64,000 nucleotides of DNA, taken from positions 1 through 64,000 of the forward strand of contig JACQAT010000015.1 of assembly GCA_016194865.1 (NCBI GenBank), in the 5' to 3' direction. Source of the stretch: Chloroflexota bacterium (GTDB lineage: Bacteria; Chloroflexota; Limnocylindria; P2-11E). The notes beneath the pieces are model-generated. The model was not told the DNA's origin, ran no database searches, and was given only the letters and a program-made list of their open reading frames with translations. Positions 50,806 through 60,876 of the stretch are shown here, in pieces. How positions within the stretch are numbered: position 1 is the stretch's first letter; every line of letters begins with the position of its first letter. Both the position numbers and the translations under genes were made by a program.

Positions 50806-51687
50806 CTATTCCGCTGCCGGCATGCCGGCGATGCGCCGGCGCCGGAAGGCCGCGAGCCCGGTGACGCCGAGGACCGCGGCCGAGATGAGCGCGACGCCGG
50901 CCGACGGCGCGAAGTTGCGCTGCGGCAGGCCCGGAGACGTCGGCAGCTTGTAGACCTCGGGCTTGTCCAAGAGAAGGTAAAAAACGTTGAGACCGCCGAG
51001 GACCTCCACGTCCCTGACCGCGGCGCCCTTGTTGGGGCCGGCGTTGATCGATCCGCTGTTGCCGAGGTCCCACCCATATACGTATGCGGAGCTCTGGCCG
51101 GCCGCGTGGAGCGACTTGACCCGGTCCGACGCCATCTTCTTCAGGTCGTCGACGTTGCCGAACGTGATCGACGAGGTGGGGCAGGCCTTCGCGCAGGCGG
51201 TGGTGTCCGACTGTTCGAGCCGGTCCTGGCAGAGGATGCATTTGTTGACGCGGCCCGTGCTCTTGTTGTGCTCGATCACGCCGAAGGGGCACGCGCCGAC
51301 GCAGTAGCGGCAGCCGATGCAGACGTCCTGGTGGATGTCGACCGACCCGAACTGCGTGCGGTAGAGCGCGCCGGTCGGGCAGACCTCGAGGCAGCCGGCC
51401 TGCTCGCAGTGCTTGCAGGAGTCCGACATCATCAGCCAGCGCGCGTCGCTGCGGTCGGCGGTCTTCGGGTCCGGCCCGATCTGCTCGATGAACTTCACGT
51501 GCCGCCAGTTCGTCGCGGAGAGGTGCCCGGTGTTGTCGTAGGAGTCTCCGGTGAACGCGGTGTGGTTCCGCACCGCGGCCTCGTTCTCCATGGGAAGCTC
51601 GTTCCATTGCTTGCACGCGACCTGGCAGGCCTTGCAGCCCGTGCAGATCGAGGTGTCGACGAACATGCCCTTGGCATTGGCGGTCAT
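50806..51687 (-). CDS. Formate dehydrogenase iron-sulfur subunit (4 x [4Fe-4S])
   Basis: A 293-residue protein from ATG 51687, overlapping the fdnG stop by four bases. Four cysteine clusters are visible: CTGCKACQVACKQWN, CKHCEQAGCLEVCPTGA, CIGCRYCVGACPFGV and CILCQDRLEQ with CAKACPT. Like FdnH/HybA it carries electrons from the catalytic subunit to the membrane. A C-terminal hydrophobic helix (SAGVALISAAVLGVTGLAAF) followed by RRRR anchors it in the membrane. It probably travels as a Tat hitchhiker with FdnG, since it lacks its own Tat signal. Confidence 0.92.
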   Translation of the reverse strand: MTANAKGMFVDTSICTGCKACQVACKQWNELPMENEAAVRNHTAFTGDSYDNTGHLSATNWRHVKFIEQIGPDPKTADRSDARWLMMSDSCKHCEQAGCLEVCPTGALYRTQFGSVDIHQDVCIGCRYCVGACPFGVIEHNKSTGRVNKCILCQDRLEQSDTTACAKACPTSSITFGNVDDLKKMASDRVKSLHAAGQSSAYVYGWDLGNSGSINAGPNKGAAVRDVEVLGGLNVFYLLLDKPEVYKLPTSPGLPQRNFAPSAGVALISAAVLGVTGLAAFRRRRIAGMPAAE

Positions 51688-54600
51688 GGTCGTGCACCAG
51701 CTTTCGCCGAGCGGCCTTTTTCGACGCGGCAGGTGTAGGCCTTGCCCTCGTGGATGGAAACGTTGGGGTCTCCGACGAGCGAGGTGACGTTGTTCGCGAT
51801 GTCGCCCGTCGCGATGCCCTGGTAGCCCCAGTGCCACGGCATGCCGACCTGGTGGACCGTCTTGCCGTCGATGAGGAACGGCCGCAGGCGCTTGGTGACG
51901 AGCGCGCGGGCCTCGGCCTCGCCGCGCTCGCTGATGACGCGGACCCAGTCGCCGTTGACGATGCCCTTTTCCTTCGCGAACTCCGGTGACATCTCGACGA
52001 AGAGGTCGGGCATGAGCTCCGCGAGCCACGGCAGCCAGCGCGTCATCACGCCGGAGAGGTGGTGCTCGGTCAGGCGGTAGGTGGTGATGACCGTCGGGAA
52101 CTGCTGGCCCTTGTACTCGTTGTACTTGTTCCCTTCGACCTCCCAGATCTTCGCCACCGGGTTGCGCTCCTGCTTGTACAGCAGGTTCGCGACGGGCGAC
52201 TCCCACGGCTCGTAGTGCGTGGGCAGCGGTCCCTCCACCGTCCCCTCGTAGGCGAAGAGCCAGCCCTTCCCGTCCTTCTTGAGGATGAACGGCGAGGCGC
52301 CGTCGTGGAACGCGAGGCCGACGCCTACCGGATTCGCCGCCGCGGTCGGCGCCTTCGTGGCGGTGAAGTCGACACTCTCGCCCGAGTCGTTCTTCCAGAC
52401 CTTGGCCACATCGTCCCAGTAGCTGTACTTCTTGCGGTCCGACCACGGCTTCCCGAGAGGGTCGGCCGAGGCGCGGTTGTACAGCTGGTGGCGGTTCGAC
52501 GGCCAGGCCCAGCCCCAGTTCGGGCTGACCCAGCCGTCATTCTTGCCGGGGGTCATGCGCGCGCGGTTCACGAGCTGACCCGCGACGGTCTGGATCATGC
52601 CGGTGTAGATCCACGCACCTGCTGCCGTGGTGCCGTCGTCCTTGAGCAGTACGAAGCTGGCGAGCGGCGCCTTCGTCTTGACGTCGTAGCCGTTGATCTC
52701 GGTGAAGATCTTGTACGCGGACGGCTCGTCCTTGGCCTTCCACTCGGCGACCTCGGCCGGGTCGGGCGCGTAGTTGAGGTTCATCTTCTGGATGCCGAGG
52801 TCGCGCTTGTTGGTCGAGCTCGCGTACCGCTTCTGCAGGCGGCGACCGAGGTCGTACCAGAAGTACAGGTCGCTGCGCGCGTCGCCCGGCGGGTCCGCGG
52901 CCTTGTCGTGCCACTGGACGGTCCGTTGGGTCTGCGTCATCGAGCCGTCCTTCTCGGCGATGTGCGCGGCCGGGAGGAAGAAGACCTCCGTCTTCACGTC
53001 GCCCGGCTTCGATCCGGCGACGTCCTTCCAGAACGCGGCCGACTCCGTCTCGTAGAAGTCGAGCACGACGAGCCATTCGAGATTGCGCATCGCCTTTCGC
53101 TGGAATTGCGAGTTGAGGCTCGTCGCGGGGTTCTGGCCCGTGAGGATCATCCCCTTGATCTTGCCCTCGCTCATCTCGACGAACACCGGCATGTGGCTGT
53201 GGTCGCCGGTGATCTTCGGCAGCGTGTCGTAGAGGTAGTCGTTGTCGGCCGTCGCGCTGTCTCCGAAGAAGGCCTTGAGCTGGCTGACGACGTAGGCGGG
53301 CGTGTTCGACCAGAACGACGTCGGCTGCGACTCGGTGAGGATGTACTGCAGCAGGTTGTCGTGCGTCTTCCCTGCGTCGGGGACGTTCAGGTAGCCGGGG
53401 TAGATGTTGTAGAGGCTGGCGATGTCCGTCGAGCCCTGGATGGTCGCGTGACCGCGCAGCGCCATGATCCCGCCGCCCGGGCGTCCGATGTTGCCGAGGA
53501 GGAGCTGAACGATGCCGGCCGCCCGGATGAGCTGGACGCCGGTGGTGTGCTGCGTCCAACCGACCGCGTAGACGAACGCACCCGTCTTGTCCTTGCCCGA
53601 GTTCGCGATGAGCGCGTCCGCGACCTTGATGAAGAGCTCCTTCGGGGTGCCGCAGATCTTCTCGACCATCTCGGGCGTGTAGCGCGCGTAGTGCCGCTTC
53701 AGGATCTGGAAGACGGTGTTCCTGTCCTGGAGCGTCTTGTCCTGCGTCGGCTGGCCAGGCAGGCGGTTCGCCAGCAATGCGGCGAAGTCGGCGCCCTTGA
53801 CCGTTCCCACCGCCGGGGGCGGCGGCTCGGGCACGCGTGCGGGCGCGGCAGTGGTCTGATACTGCCAGGTCGCGCGGTCGTAGGCGCGGGTCTGTGGGTT
53901 GTAGCCGGAGAAGAACCCGTCCTGACCCGGGTCGTCAGTGTCCTTGAATCCGCCGTTGATCAATGTGGCGGCGTTCGTGAAGTTGACGACGTAGTCCGAG
54001 AAGTACTTGTTGTTCGACAGGATGTAGTTCACGAGCCCGCCGAGGAACGCGATGTCCGTGCCCGAGCGCATCGGCACGTAGAGGTCGCACATCGCGCTCG
54101 TGCGCGTGAACCGCGGGTCGACGTGGATGAGCGTCGCGCCGCGCGCCTTCGCCTTCATCGGCCACTTGAAGCCGACCGGGTGGCACTCGGCCATGTTCGA
54201 GCCCATGAACACGATGACGTCGCTGTGCTGCAGGTCCATCTGGAACGTCGTGCTGCCGCCGCGACCGAAGCTGACCCCCAGACCGGGGACCGTCGCGGAG
54301 TGTCATATCCGGGCTTGGTTCTCGATCCGGACGACACCCATCATCCGGTTGACCTTCATGATCAGGTAGTTCTCTTCGTTGTCGTTCGTCGCGCCGCCGA
54401 GGGCGAAGATGCCGGTCGTCTGGTTGATGACCTTGCCCGCCGCGTTCTTCTCGACGAACGTGGCGTCGCGCGTCTTCGCGTACAGCTCGGTGATGCGGTC
54501 CATCGCCTTCTCGCGCGTCCAGGTCTCCTTGTCCCAGTCGGTCGCGCTGGGCGAGCGATGCATGACCTTGGTGACGCGCAGCGGGTTGACCGCGAGCTGG

Positions 54601-54905
54601 AACGTCGCGGCGCCCTTCGGGCAGAGGCTGCCCGTGGAGATGGGGCTGTCGGGGTTGCCCTCGATGTTCACGAGCTCGGTCGTGCCGGTCTGCGAGTTCT
54701 TCTTCGCCGAGACCAACGTGCCGCAGCCGACCGCGCAGTACGGGCAGATCGATGCGGTCTGCTTGGTGCCCTCGAGCTTGCGCCGCGCGGCGCCCTGGCT
54801 GGCGAACGCGAGGTTGAAGCCCAGACCGCCGAGGCCGGCTGCCGCGACCCCCGCCGAGCCGATGCCCGACAGCTTCAGGAACTCGCGACGTGAGGTGACC
54901 GTCAC
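51684..54905 (-). CDS. fdnG: Selenocysteine-containing formate dehydrogenase catalytic subunit, Tat-exported
   Basis: A molybdopterin oxidoreductase of 1073 residues that oxidises formate to CO2. From GTG 54905 (ribosome site GGGAGGAA) it reads MTVTSRREFLKLSGIGSAGV, a twin-arginine signal, then the [4Fe-4S] motif CPYCAVGCGTLVSA with a later LCPKGAA. At codon 201 an in-frame TGA (54305-54303) lies in ENQARI-TGA-HSATVPGLGVSFGRGG, exactly where Escherichia coli FdnG has selenocysteine 196 (NQARV-U-HGPTV). The downstream GSNMAECHPVGFKWPMKAKA and DPRFTRTSAMCDLYVPMRSGTD complete the match. Both frames join across the TGA without shift, so this is one selenoprotein gene, not two. Confidence 0.95.
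54273..54291 (-). promoter_or_regulatory. Bacterial SECIS hairpin in fdnG
   Basis: After the TGA, GGTCCCC (54291-54285) pairs with GGGGGTC (54279-54273) over seven base pairs (including G-U), around an apical loop GGTCT (54284-54280). The loop starts 18 nucleotides after the UGA, the same distance and the same GGUCU as in Escherichia coli fdhF. SelB recognises such a hairpin to insert selenocysteine. Confidence 0.85.
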
Positions 54906-54967
54906 CGCATTCCTCCCTCTCCACGACAGGACCTGCTGTGTTGCGGGCGAGGATACGCGCGCCGATT

Positions 54968-56305
54968 TCAATGTGAGGCGTGGATGTTCCGCGCTTCGAG
55001 AAGGAGCGAATCCCGAGCGTTGAGGTCGGGATTGTCCAGGACGCGCTCGAACAGCTCGCGGATGATCCGGCCGACCTCCGTACCGGGCTCCAGGCCAAGC
55101 TCGCGCATCACGTCGTTGCCGTCGATCTCCAGGTCGCGCGGCGAGAAGGCCGTGGCGCGCTGGATCTCCTCCTCGACCCGCTGCCAGAGGTCCTCGAGCG
55201 CGTACAACCGCGGCGAGCGGATGCCGGATCCGATGTTGTCCGCCCGCCGCAGGGCGAAGAGCGCCGGAATGTTCTCGAGGCCGATCTTGCGGATGAAGCG
55301 CCGGACCGCGCTGCCGCTCCAGTCCTCCTGGTACCAGAACATGTGGTTCCGGATCAGGTGCGTCACCTGCGCGATGAGGTCCTTCGAGAACTTCCAGCGC
55401 CGGAGGATGAGGCGCGTCTTGTGCTCGCCGACGAACTCGTGCTGGTGGAAGTGACCGTCGGCGAAGGTGTCGGGCTTTCCCACGTCGTGGAAGAGGCCCG
55501 CCAGCCGTAGGACGAGATCGTCGCGCGGCGTCGCGTCGACCGTGACAAGCGAGTGCTCGAACACGTCCTGGGCGACGGCCTTGTCCTGCGGGATCGTCCT
55601 GCAGATCTCGAGCTCCGGGCAGATCACCGCGAGCAGGCCCAGGTCCGAGAGCAGGCGAAACCCGATCGAGGGACGCTCCGCACCGAGGATCTTCACGAGC
55701 TCCTGCTGGATGCGCTCCCCCGACAGCTCCGCGGCCAGCGCGGACTTGCGCGTGATCGCCTCGGCCGTCCGCGGCTCGATCGAGAAGCCGAGCAGCGTCG
55801 CGAACCGCACCGCGCGCAGCATGCGCAGCGCGTCCTCCGCGAAGCGCTCGTCCGGGTCCCCGACCGCGCGCACGACCTTGTTCGCGAGGTCGCGCTTGCC
55901 ACCGTACGGATCGACGAGCTCGCCCTCGCTGCCGTTCAGCGGTCGCCAGGCCATCGCGTTCATCGTGAAGTCGCGCCGCGACAGATCGGCCTCGAGCGAC
56001 TCGGTGAAGGCGACGTGCTCGGGCCGGCGGTGATCGGCGTAGTCGGCCTCGAGGCGGTACGTCGTCACCTCGATCTCGCGCTCGTCCGCGCGCACGACCA
56101 CCGTGCCGAAGCGGTTCGTGTACAGCGAGCTGCGAAAGAGCTGCTGGACCTCCTTGGGCTTCGCGTCCGTGGCGACGTCCCAGTCCTCTGGCTCGACGCC
56201 GCGCAGCGCGTCACGCACGCAGCCGCCCACGACGTAGGCCTCGTGGCCCGCGCTCTGGAGCTTCGCGACGACCGCGTTGACGTCGGCCGGGATCTCGAGG
56301 CGCAC
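54968..56305 (-). CDS. cca: CCA-adding tRNA nucleotidyltransferase with HD domain
   Basis: A 445-residue class II nucleotidyltransferase that adds or repairs the 3' CCA of tRNA. HEAYVVGGCVRDALRGVEPE and DWDVATDAKPKEV are the head-domain signature, with the metal-binding acidic pair at EDWDV; then RRDFTMNAMAW and GDPDERFAEDALRMLRAVRF. The C-terminal half has an HD phosphohydrolase motif (LAGLFHDVGKPDTF). Its start at 56305 lies 9 bp from the next gene on the same strand. Confidence 0.9.
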   Translation of the reverse strand: MRLEIPADVNAVVAKLQSAGHEAYVVGGCVRDALRGVEPEDWDVATDAKPKEVQQLFRSSLYTNRFGTVVVRADEREIEVTTYRLEADYADHRRPEHVAFTESLEADLSRRDFTMNAMAWRPLNGSEGELVDPYGGKRDLANKVVRAVGDPDERFAEDALRMLRAVRFATLLGFSIEPRTAEAITRKSALAAELSGERIQQELVKILGAERPSIGFRLLSDLGLLAVICPELEICRTIPQDKAVAQDVFEHSLVTVDATPRDDLVLRLAGLFHDVGKPDTFADGHFHQHEFVGEHKTRLILRRWKFSKDLIAQVTHLIRNHMFWYQEDWSGSAVRRFIRKIGLENIPALFALRRADNIGSGIRSPRLYALEDLWQRVEEEIQRATAFSPRDLEIDGNDVMRELGLEPGTEVGRIIRELFERVLDNPDLNARDSLLLEARNIHASH

Positions 56306-56314
56306 GCGCGAAGT

Positions 56315-57229
56315 CTAGTTAGCGGTCACCGTGAAGCGGGCGGCTGCGCTCGACCCGGTCGGCGTCGTCGCGGTGATCTCCCACGTGCCCGGATCGACGA
56401 AGTAGGTGTGCTGGTAGACGGTGCGTCCATCGGGACGCACGACGTCGATGAAGCGCAGGTCGAGGGTCTCGCCGGTCGCGACGTTCCTCCGCGAGAAGCT
56501 CGCGTACGGGCCGCCCAGGCCGACGAACGTGCAGCGGACGATCGTGCGGATCGGCGCGGGCGACGGCGCGCAGGTGGAGACGGTCACCGACGGGTCCGGC
56601 GTCGGCGGATTGAAGGGCGGACGCGTGACGCGGCCGAGCGGATCCGAGCCGTTCGGCGGCAGCGGGATCTGGACCGCGAGCTTGTCGCCGTTGTCGCGCG
56701 TCGCGAGCACGATCCATTCCGGCGACGCGCCGCTCGGGATGCGAAAGTCCGTGCGCGCCTCGCCCGCGCTGTTCGCCACGAGCGTCGCGGGCTGGAGGTT
56801 CACGCCCAGCGGGGAGATCGCGACCTTCACCGTCTCGTTCGCCTTGTGGCCGACGACCACGATCGTGAACGGCGCGTCGCGATCCGGATCGCTCGGCACG
56901 AAGCGGATGTCGAAGTGATCGGCGCGCACGCTGTCGCTCGAGCCGTCGCCATATTCGACGCAGATCTGCCGTGCCTGGCTCACGCGCCCGACGAGGATGT
57001 TCGAGGTCTCTTCTCGTATGCACTGTTTGGTCTGCTCGCGCAGCACGAACGGCGTGCCGGCGACGAACACCGCGACCACGAGGAGCGCGAACCCGCCGAG
57101 TGCCTGCCGTGAACCGAGCTTCGAGAGGAGATCCGGCGTGCGCGCGCGCAGCGCGCGCCGGATGAGGATGACGCCGGGGATGACGAGCGCGACGGCGGCG
57201 ATGATCGCGACGGCGAGCACGAGGTCCAC
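56315..57229 (-). CDS. Membrane-anchored protein with an Ig-like extracytoplasmic domain, unknown
   Basis: A 304-residue protein with an N-terminal segment pair (VLAVAIIAAVALVIPGVILI and ALGGFALLVVAVFVAGTPFV) and a long extracytoplasmic part. Two cysteines frame a loop (CIREETSNILVGRVSQARQI). The C-terminal 90 residues (APIRTIVRCTFVGLGGPYAS, TYFVDPGTWEITATTPTGSS, RFTVTAN) look like a beta-sandwich with a Y-F-V-D-P-G-T-W-x-I motif, typical of Ig-like or carbohydrate-binding folds. No family name can be given. It lies between cca and livF on the same strand, 10 bp from each. Confidence 0.5.
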   Translation of the reverse strand: MDLVLAVAIIAAVALVIPGVILIRRALRARTPDLLSKLGSRQALGGFALLVVAVFVAGTPFVLREQTKQCIREETSNILVGRVSQARQICVEYGDGSSDSVRADHFDIRFVPSDPDRDAPFTIVVVGHKANETVKVAISPLGVNLQPATLVANSAGEARTDFRIPSGASPEWIVLATRDNGDKLAVQIPLPPNGSDPLGRVTRPPFNPPTPDPSVTVSTCAPSPAPIRTIVRCTFVGLGGPYASFSRRNVATGETLDLRFIDVVRPDGRTVYQHTYFVDPGTWEITATTPTGSSAAARFTVTAN

Positions 57230-57239
57230 GCCGTCGAGG

Positions 57240-57950
57240 CTATCCCTCTCCGAGGTAGGCCTTCCGCACCATCTCGTTGCTCGCCAGCGCCTTCGCGGAG
57301 TCGGCGAGCACGATGGACCCGGTCTGCAGCACGTAGCCGCGGTGCGCGACAGACAGCGCGACGAGCGCGTTCTGCTCGACCAGGAGCACCGTCGTTCCCT
57401 GCGTGTTGATGTCGCGGATGATCTTGAAGATGAGCTCGACGAGGATCGGCGCGAGCCCCATCGAAGGCTCGTCGAGGAGCAGGATGCGTGGCTTCGCCAT
57501 CAGCGCGCGGCCGATCGCGAGCATCTGCTGCTCGCCGCCCGACAGCGTCCCGCCCTTCTGGTCCACGCGCTCCTTGAGGCGGGGGAAGAGCTCGAAGACA
57601 CGATCGAAGTCGGCCGTGAGGTCCGTCTCGGTGCGCCCGTAGGCGCCCATCTCGAGGTTCTCGCGTACGGTCAGCCGGCCGAAGATGCGCCTGCCCTCAG
57701 GCGATTGCGCGACACCGAGCGCCGTGATCTCGTGCGCGGGCTTGCCCGAGATGTCCTTGCCCTCGAGGGTCACCGTCCCCGAGCGCGGACGCAGCAGCCC
57801 CGAGATCGTGCGCAGCGTCGTCGATTTCCCGGCGCCGTTGCTGCCGATGAGCGTGACGATCTCGCCCTTGTCGACCGTGAGCGAGATCCCCTTCAGCGCC
57901 TGGATGCTGCCGTAGTAGGTGCTGACGTCGTGCAGCTCGAGGAGCGCCAT
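57240..57950 (-). CDS. livF: Branched-chain amino acid ABC transporter ATPase LivF
   Basis: A 236-residue ABC ATPase. Walker A GSNGAGKST near residue 36, signature LSGGEQQMLAIGRAL near 138, Walker B ILLLDEPSMGLAP and the His switch in LVEQNA. The first residues MALLELHDVSTYYGSIQALKG are LivF-like. Last gene of the livKHMGF operon; overlaps livG by one base. Confidence 0.93.
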   Translation of the reverse strand: MALLELHDVSTYYGSIQALKGISLTVDKGEIVTLIGSNGAGKSTTLRTISGLLRPRSGTVTLEGKDISGKPAHEITALGVAQSPEGRRIFGRLTVRENLEMGAYGRTETDLTADFDRVFELFPRLKERVDQKGGTLSGGEQQMLAIGRALMAKPRILLLDEPSMGLAPILVELIFKIIRDINTQGTTVLLVEQNALVALSVAHRGYVLQTGSIVLADSAKALASNEMVRKAYLGEG

Positions 57951-58744
57951 CAGCCGGCCGCCGGCTCCGACGTTCCCGCCGCTCCGCGGCCGAGGTACGC
58001 CTCGATGACCGCGGGGTCGCGCTGTACCTGGTGCGGCGTGCCCTCGGCGAGCTTGGCGCCATGGTTGAGCACGGTCACGCGCTCGCTGATCCCCATGACC
58101 ACGCTCATGTCGTGCTCGATGAGCAGCACGGTGAGCTTGAGCTCGTCGCGCAGCCGGCGGATGAAGCGCGTGAGCGCCGCGGTCTCCTGCGGGTTCATGC
58201 CCGCCGTGGGCTCATCGAGCAGGAGCAGCTGCGGGTCGGTCGCGATCGCGCGCGCGATCTCGAGCCGGCGCTGGTCGCCGTAGGGGAGATTCTTCGCGAA
58301 CTCCTCGGCCGACGCGGTCAGACCGACGTAGTCGAGGAGCTCGCGCGAGCGCGCTTCGGCCGCCTTCTCCTCGGCCCGCTCACGCCTGGTGTGCAGCCAC
58401 GCCTCGAACGGGGAGGCCTTCATGCGCGCGTGACGTCCGACCATCACGTTCTCGAGCGCGGTCATGTTCGCGAACAGCCGGATGTTCTGGAAGGTCCGCG
58501 CGATCCCAAGGGCCACGATCTGGTCCGAGCGCTTGCCGCCGATCGGGATCCCCCTGAAGGTGAGGGTGCCTCCCGTCGGTGTATAGAGCCCCGCGATGAT
58601 GTTGAAGAAGGTCGTCTTCCCCGCGCCGTTCGGGCCGATCAGGCTGACGATCGAGCCCTGCGGGATCGTGAAGTCCACCTTGTCGACCGCGACGAGGCCG
58701 CCGAAGCGCTTCGTCACCTGCTCCGCGACGAGGATGTCGGGCAC
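57950..58744 (-). CDS. livG: Branched-chain amino acid ABC transporter ATPase LivG
   Basis: A 264-residue ABC ATPase: VTKRFGGLVAVDKVDF, Walker A GPNGAGKTT, the LivG-specific NIRLFANMTALENVMVGRHA, the variant signature YGDQRRLEIARAIATDPQLL (without SGG, as in many LivG), LLLDEPTAGMNPQE and LIEHDMSVV. A charged segment follows. It overlaps livM and livF by single bases. Confidence 0.93.
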   Translation of the reverse strand: MPDILVAEQVTKRFGGLVAVDKVDFTIPQGSIVSLIGPNGAGKTTFFNIIAGLYTPTGGTLTFRGIPIGGKRSDQIVALGIARTFQNIRLFANMTALENVMVGRHARMKASPFEAWLHTRRERAEEKAAEARSRELLDYVGLTASAEEFAKNLPYGDQRRLEIARAIATDPQLLLLDEPTAGMNPQETAALTRFIRRLRDELKLTVLLIEHDMSVVMGISERVTVLNHGAKLAEGTPHQVQRDPAVIEAYLGRGAAGTSEPAAG

Positions 58745-59859
58745 TAGGTACGCCCCTTGTCGTAGAGGGTCTCGTGTGCCTGGTGCTCTTCGACGATGCT
58801 GTCGTCCCCCGCATGCAGCTCGGCCTTGCGCCGCCGGCTGGGGAAGAGGCCCTCGGGCCGCACGTTCATGAGCACGACGAGCGCGATCCCGAGGATCGCG
58901 AACTTGAACTGCACCACGTCGAAGGTCGACAGGGCGTTGATGCCGAGCAGGTCGCCGAGGCCGTGCACGCCGCCGCTGATCTTCTCCGCGAGCACGCGGT
59001 CGAAGCTGCCGAGGATGATGCCGCCGAGCACGACGCCCCAGATGTTCCCGATGCCGCCGAGGATGATCATGCAGAGCACGAACACCGACACCGAGAAGTC
59101 GAACTGCTCCGGCGAGATCTGCTGCAGGTAGCCCGCCCAGATGGCGCCGGCGAAGCCCGAGAACGAGGCGCCGAGCGAGAACGCGAAGAGCTTGGTCGTC
59201 ACGAGGTTCACGCCCATCGACGCCGCGGCGACCTCGTCCTCACGCATCGCCATCCAGGCGCGCCCGATGCGCGCATCTCGTAAGCGGGTCGTGAGGAAGA
59301 TCGAGAGCGCGGCGATCGCGATGATCAGGTAGTACCAGGGGAGCGAGTCGATGCCGAAGCGGAACTTCGCGTCGCCGAGCGCGAACTGCGGCGTCCCGAT
59401 CGGCGAGATGCCGAGGATGCCGTACGTGACGTCGGGCGTGTTGCGGATGACGAGCGGCACGATCTCGCCGAACCCGAGTGTCACGATCGCGAGATAGTCG
59501 CCGCGCAACCGCAGTGTCGGCGCGCCGAGGATCACGCCGAAGATCCCGGCGACGAGCGCCGCGACGATCATCGCGGGCCAGAAGTCGAGCTCGTGGTACG
59601 GCAGCTTCGACGCCTGCGACGTGAGGAAGCCGACCGTGTACGCCCCGATCGCGAAGAACGCGGCGTACCCGAGGTCGAGCAGCCCCGCGAATCCGACGAC
59701 GACGTTGAGGCCGAGCGCCAGGATGATGAACAGCGCGACGGGGATGGTCTTTCCGAGCAGGCCCAGGCCGAGCGTCTTGTCGATGAACGGGAAGGCGATG
59801 ACGAAGATGAGCGCCGCGAGGTAGATCGCCAGCCGGCGCTCGCGTCCCTCGCGCTTCAT
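58744..59859 (-). CDS. livM: Branched-chain amino acid ABC transporter permease LivM
   Basis: A 371-residue permease with about nine or ten membrane segments (for example ALIFVIAFPFIDKTLGLGLL, VALFIILALGLNVVVGFAGL). LIVALGLNxVVGxAGLLDLGYAAFFAIGAY is the hallmark. A charged C-terminal tail (RRRKAELHAGDDSIVEEHQA) is typical of LivM. Immediately downstream of livH. Confidence 0.93.
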   Translation of the reverse strand: MKREGRERRLAIYLAALIFVIAFPFIDKTLGLGLLGKTIPVALFIILALGLNVVVGFAGLLDLGYAAFFAIGAYTVGFLTSQASKLPYHELDFWPAMIVAALVAGIFGVILGAPTLRLRGDYLAIVTLGFGEIVPLVIRNTPDVTYGILGISPIGTPQFALGDAKFRFGIDSLPWYYLIIAIAALSIFLTTRLRDARIGRAWMAMREDEVAAASMGVNLVTTKLFAFSLGASFSGFAGAIWAGYLQQISPEQFDFSVSVFVLCMIILGGIGNIWGVVLGGIILGSFDRVLAEKISGGVHGLGDLLGINALSTFDVVQFKFAILGIALVVLMNVRPEGLFPSRRRKAELHAGDDSIVEEHQAHETLYDKGRT

Positions 59860-60777
59860 CTAGACCTCCTCGCCGAGCAGACCGAGCGGGCGGAACACCA
59901 GGATGATGACCAGGACCGAGAAGACCAGGACCTGCTCCCAGCGGGCGCCGACGTACTGCACCGTGAGCGCCCCGATGAGGCCGAGCACGAACCCACCGAG
60001 CATGGCGCCGGTCACGTTGCCGATCCCGCCGAGCACGGCGGCGGTGAAGGCCTTGAGCCCGGCGCTGAAGCCGAGATTGAAGACGGTGTTCTCGTTGAAG
60101 AGCCCGTAGATGAGGCCCGCGGCGCCCGCGAGCATCCCGCCGAGGAGGAAGGTGAAGGAGATCACCTGGTCGACGTTGATGCCCACGAGGCCCGCCATCT
60201 CGCGGTCCTGGGCGACGGCGCGCATCGCCTTGCCGATCTTGGTGCGCCGGATGAACAGCGTCAGCCCGATCATCAACGGGACCGCGATCCCGACGACGAA
60301 GATCTCCTTGAAGTTCAGCTGCACCAGCGTCTGCATCCCGAAGACGTCCCGCAGGATGTCGAAGTCCGGGATCAGCGTCGGGAAGCCCTGCGACGACGGG
60401 CCCTTCCAGACCTGCCCGATGTTCACGAGGATGAACGACATGCCGATGGCCGAGATGAGCGGCGCGAGGCGCGGCGCGTGCCGCAGCCGCCGGTAGGCGA
60501 TGCGCTCGATCGCGACGTTGAGGACGCCGCAGAACACGACCGACGCGACCAGGGCGACCACGATCGCGAGCACCGCCGGCGTCGTGGTGCTCGCGCCGAA
60601 GAGCGTGCTGAAGCCGAAGGCTCCGACGACCGTGAGCGAGACGAACGTTCCGAGCATGAACAGGTCGCCGTGCGCGAAGTTGATGAGTTCGATGATCCCG
60701 TAGACCAGCGTGTAGCCGAGCGCGATGAGCGCGATCACCGCGCCGTTCGCGATTCCGATGAAGATCGTCTGTATCAG
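59860..60777 (-). CDS. livH: Branched-chain amino acid ABC transporter permease LivH (non-canonical start)
   Basis: A permease of about 305 residues with eight or more segments; GIIELINFAHGDLFMLGTFV and GRAxGxIxGL-type KAMRAVAQDREMAGLVGINV are the LivH signatures. The family N-terminus (TIFIGIANGAVIALIALGYT) begins upstream of the first GTG at 60738. Between an in-frame TAG and that GTG only CTG 60777 or ACG 60786 can start the protein; GGAGG lies nine bases ahead of ACG, while CTG gives a more common N-terminus. First permease of the operon after livK and a hairpin. Confidence 0.85.
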   Translation of the reverse strand: MIQTIFIGIANGAVIALIALGYTLVYGIIELINFAHGDLFMLGTFVSLTVVGAFGFSTLFGASTTTPAVLAIVVALVASVVFCGVLNVAIERIAYRRLRHAPRLAPLISAIGMSFILVNIGQVWKGPSSQGFPTLIPDFDILRDVFGMQTLVQLNFKEIFVVGIAVPLMIGLTLFIRRTKIGKAMRAVAQDREMAGLVGINVDQVISFTFLLGGMLAGAAGLIYGLFNENTVFNLGFSAGLKAFTAAVLGGIGNVTGAMLGGFVLGLIGALTVQYVGARWEQVLVFSVLVIILVFRPLGLLGEEV

Positions 60778-60809
60778 GACTTCCGTGGCGCGCTACCTCC
60801 GGTCATCTG

Positions 60810-60845
60810 GAAAGGGACGGGCCCCTTGCGAGGCCCGTCCCTTTC
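60810..60845 (-). terminator. Terminator-like hairpin between livK and livH
   Basis: GAAAGGGACGGGCC (60810-60823) pairs with GGCCCGTCCCTTTC (60832-60845): 14 bp perfect, 8-base loop. It stands between the binding protein gene and the permease genes, a common place for partial termination that keeps binding-protein mRNA in excess. It lacks a strong U-run on the minus strand. Confidence 0.6.
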
Positions 60846-60876
60846 ATGTTGCTTCCTTGAACGACGCGTACCGGTG

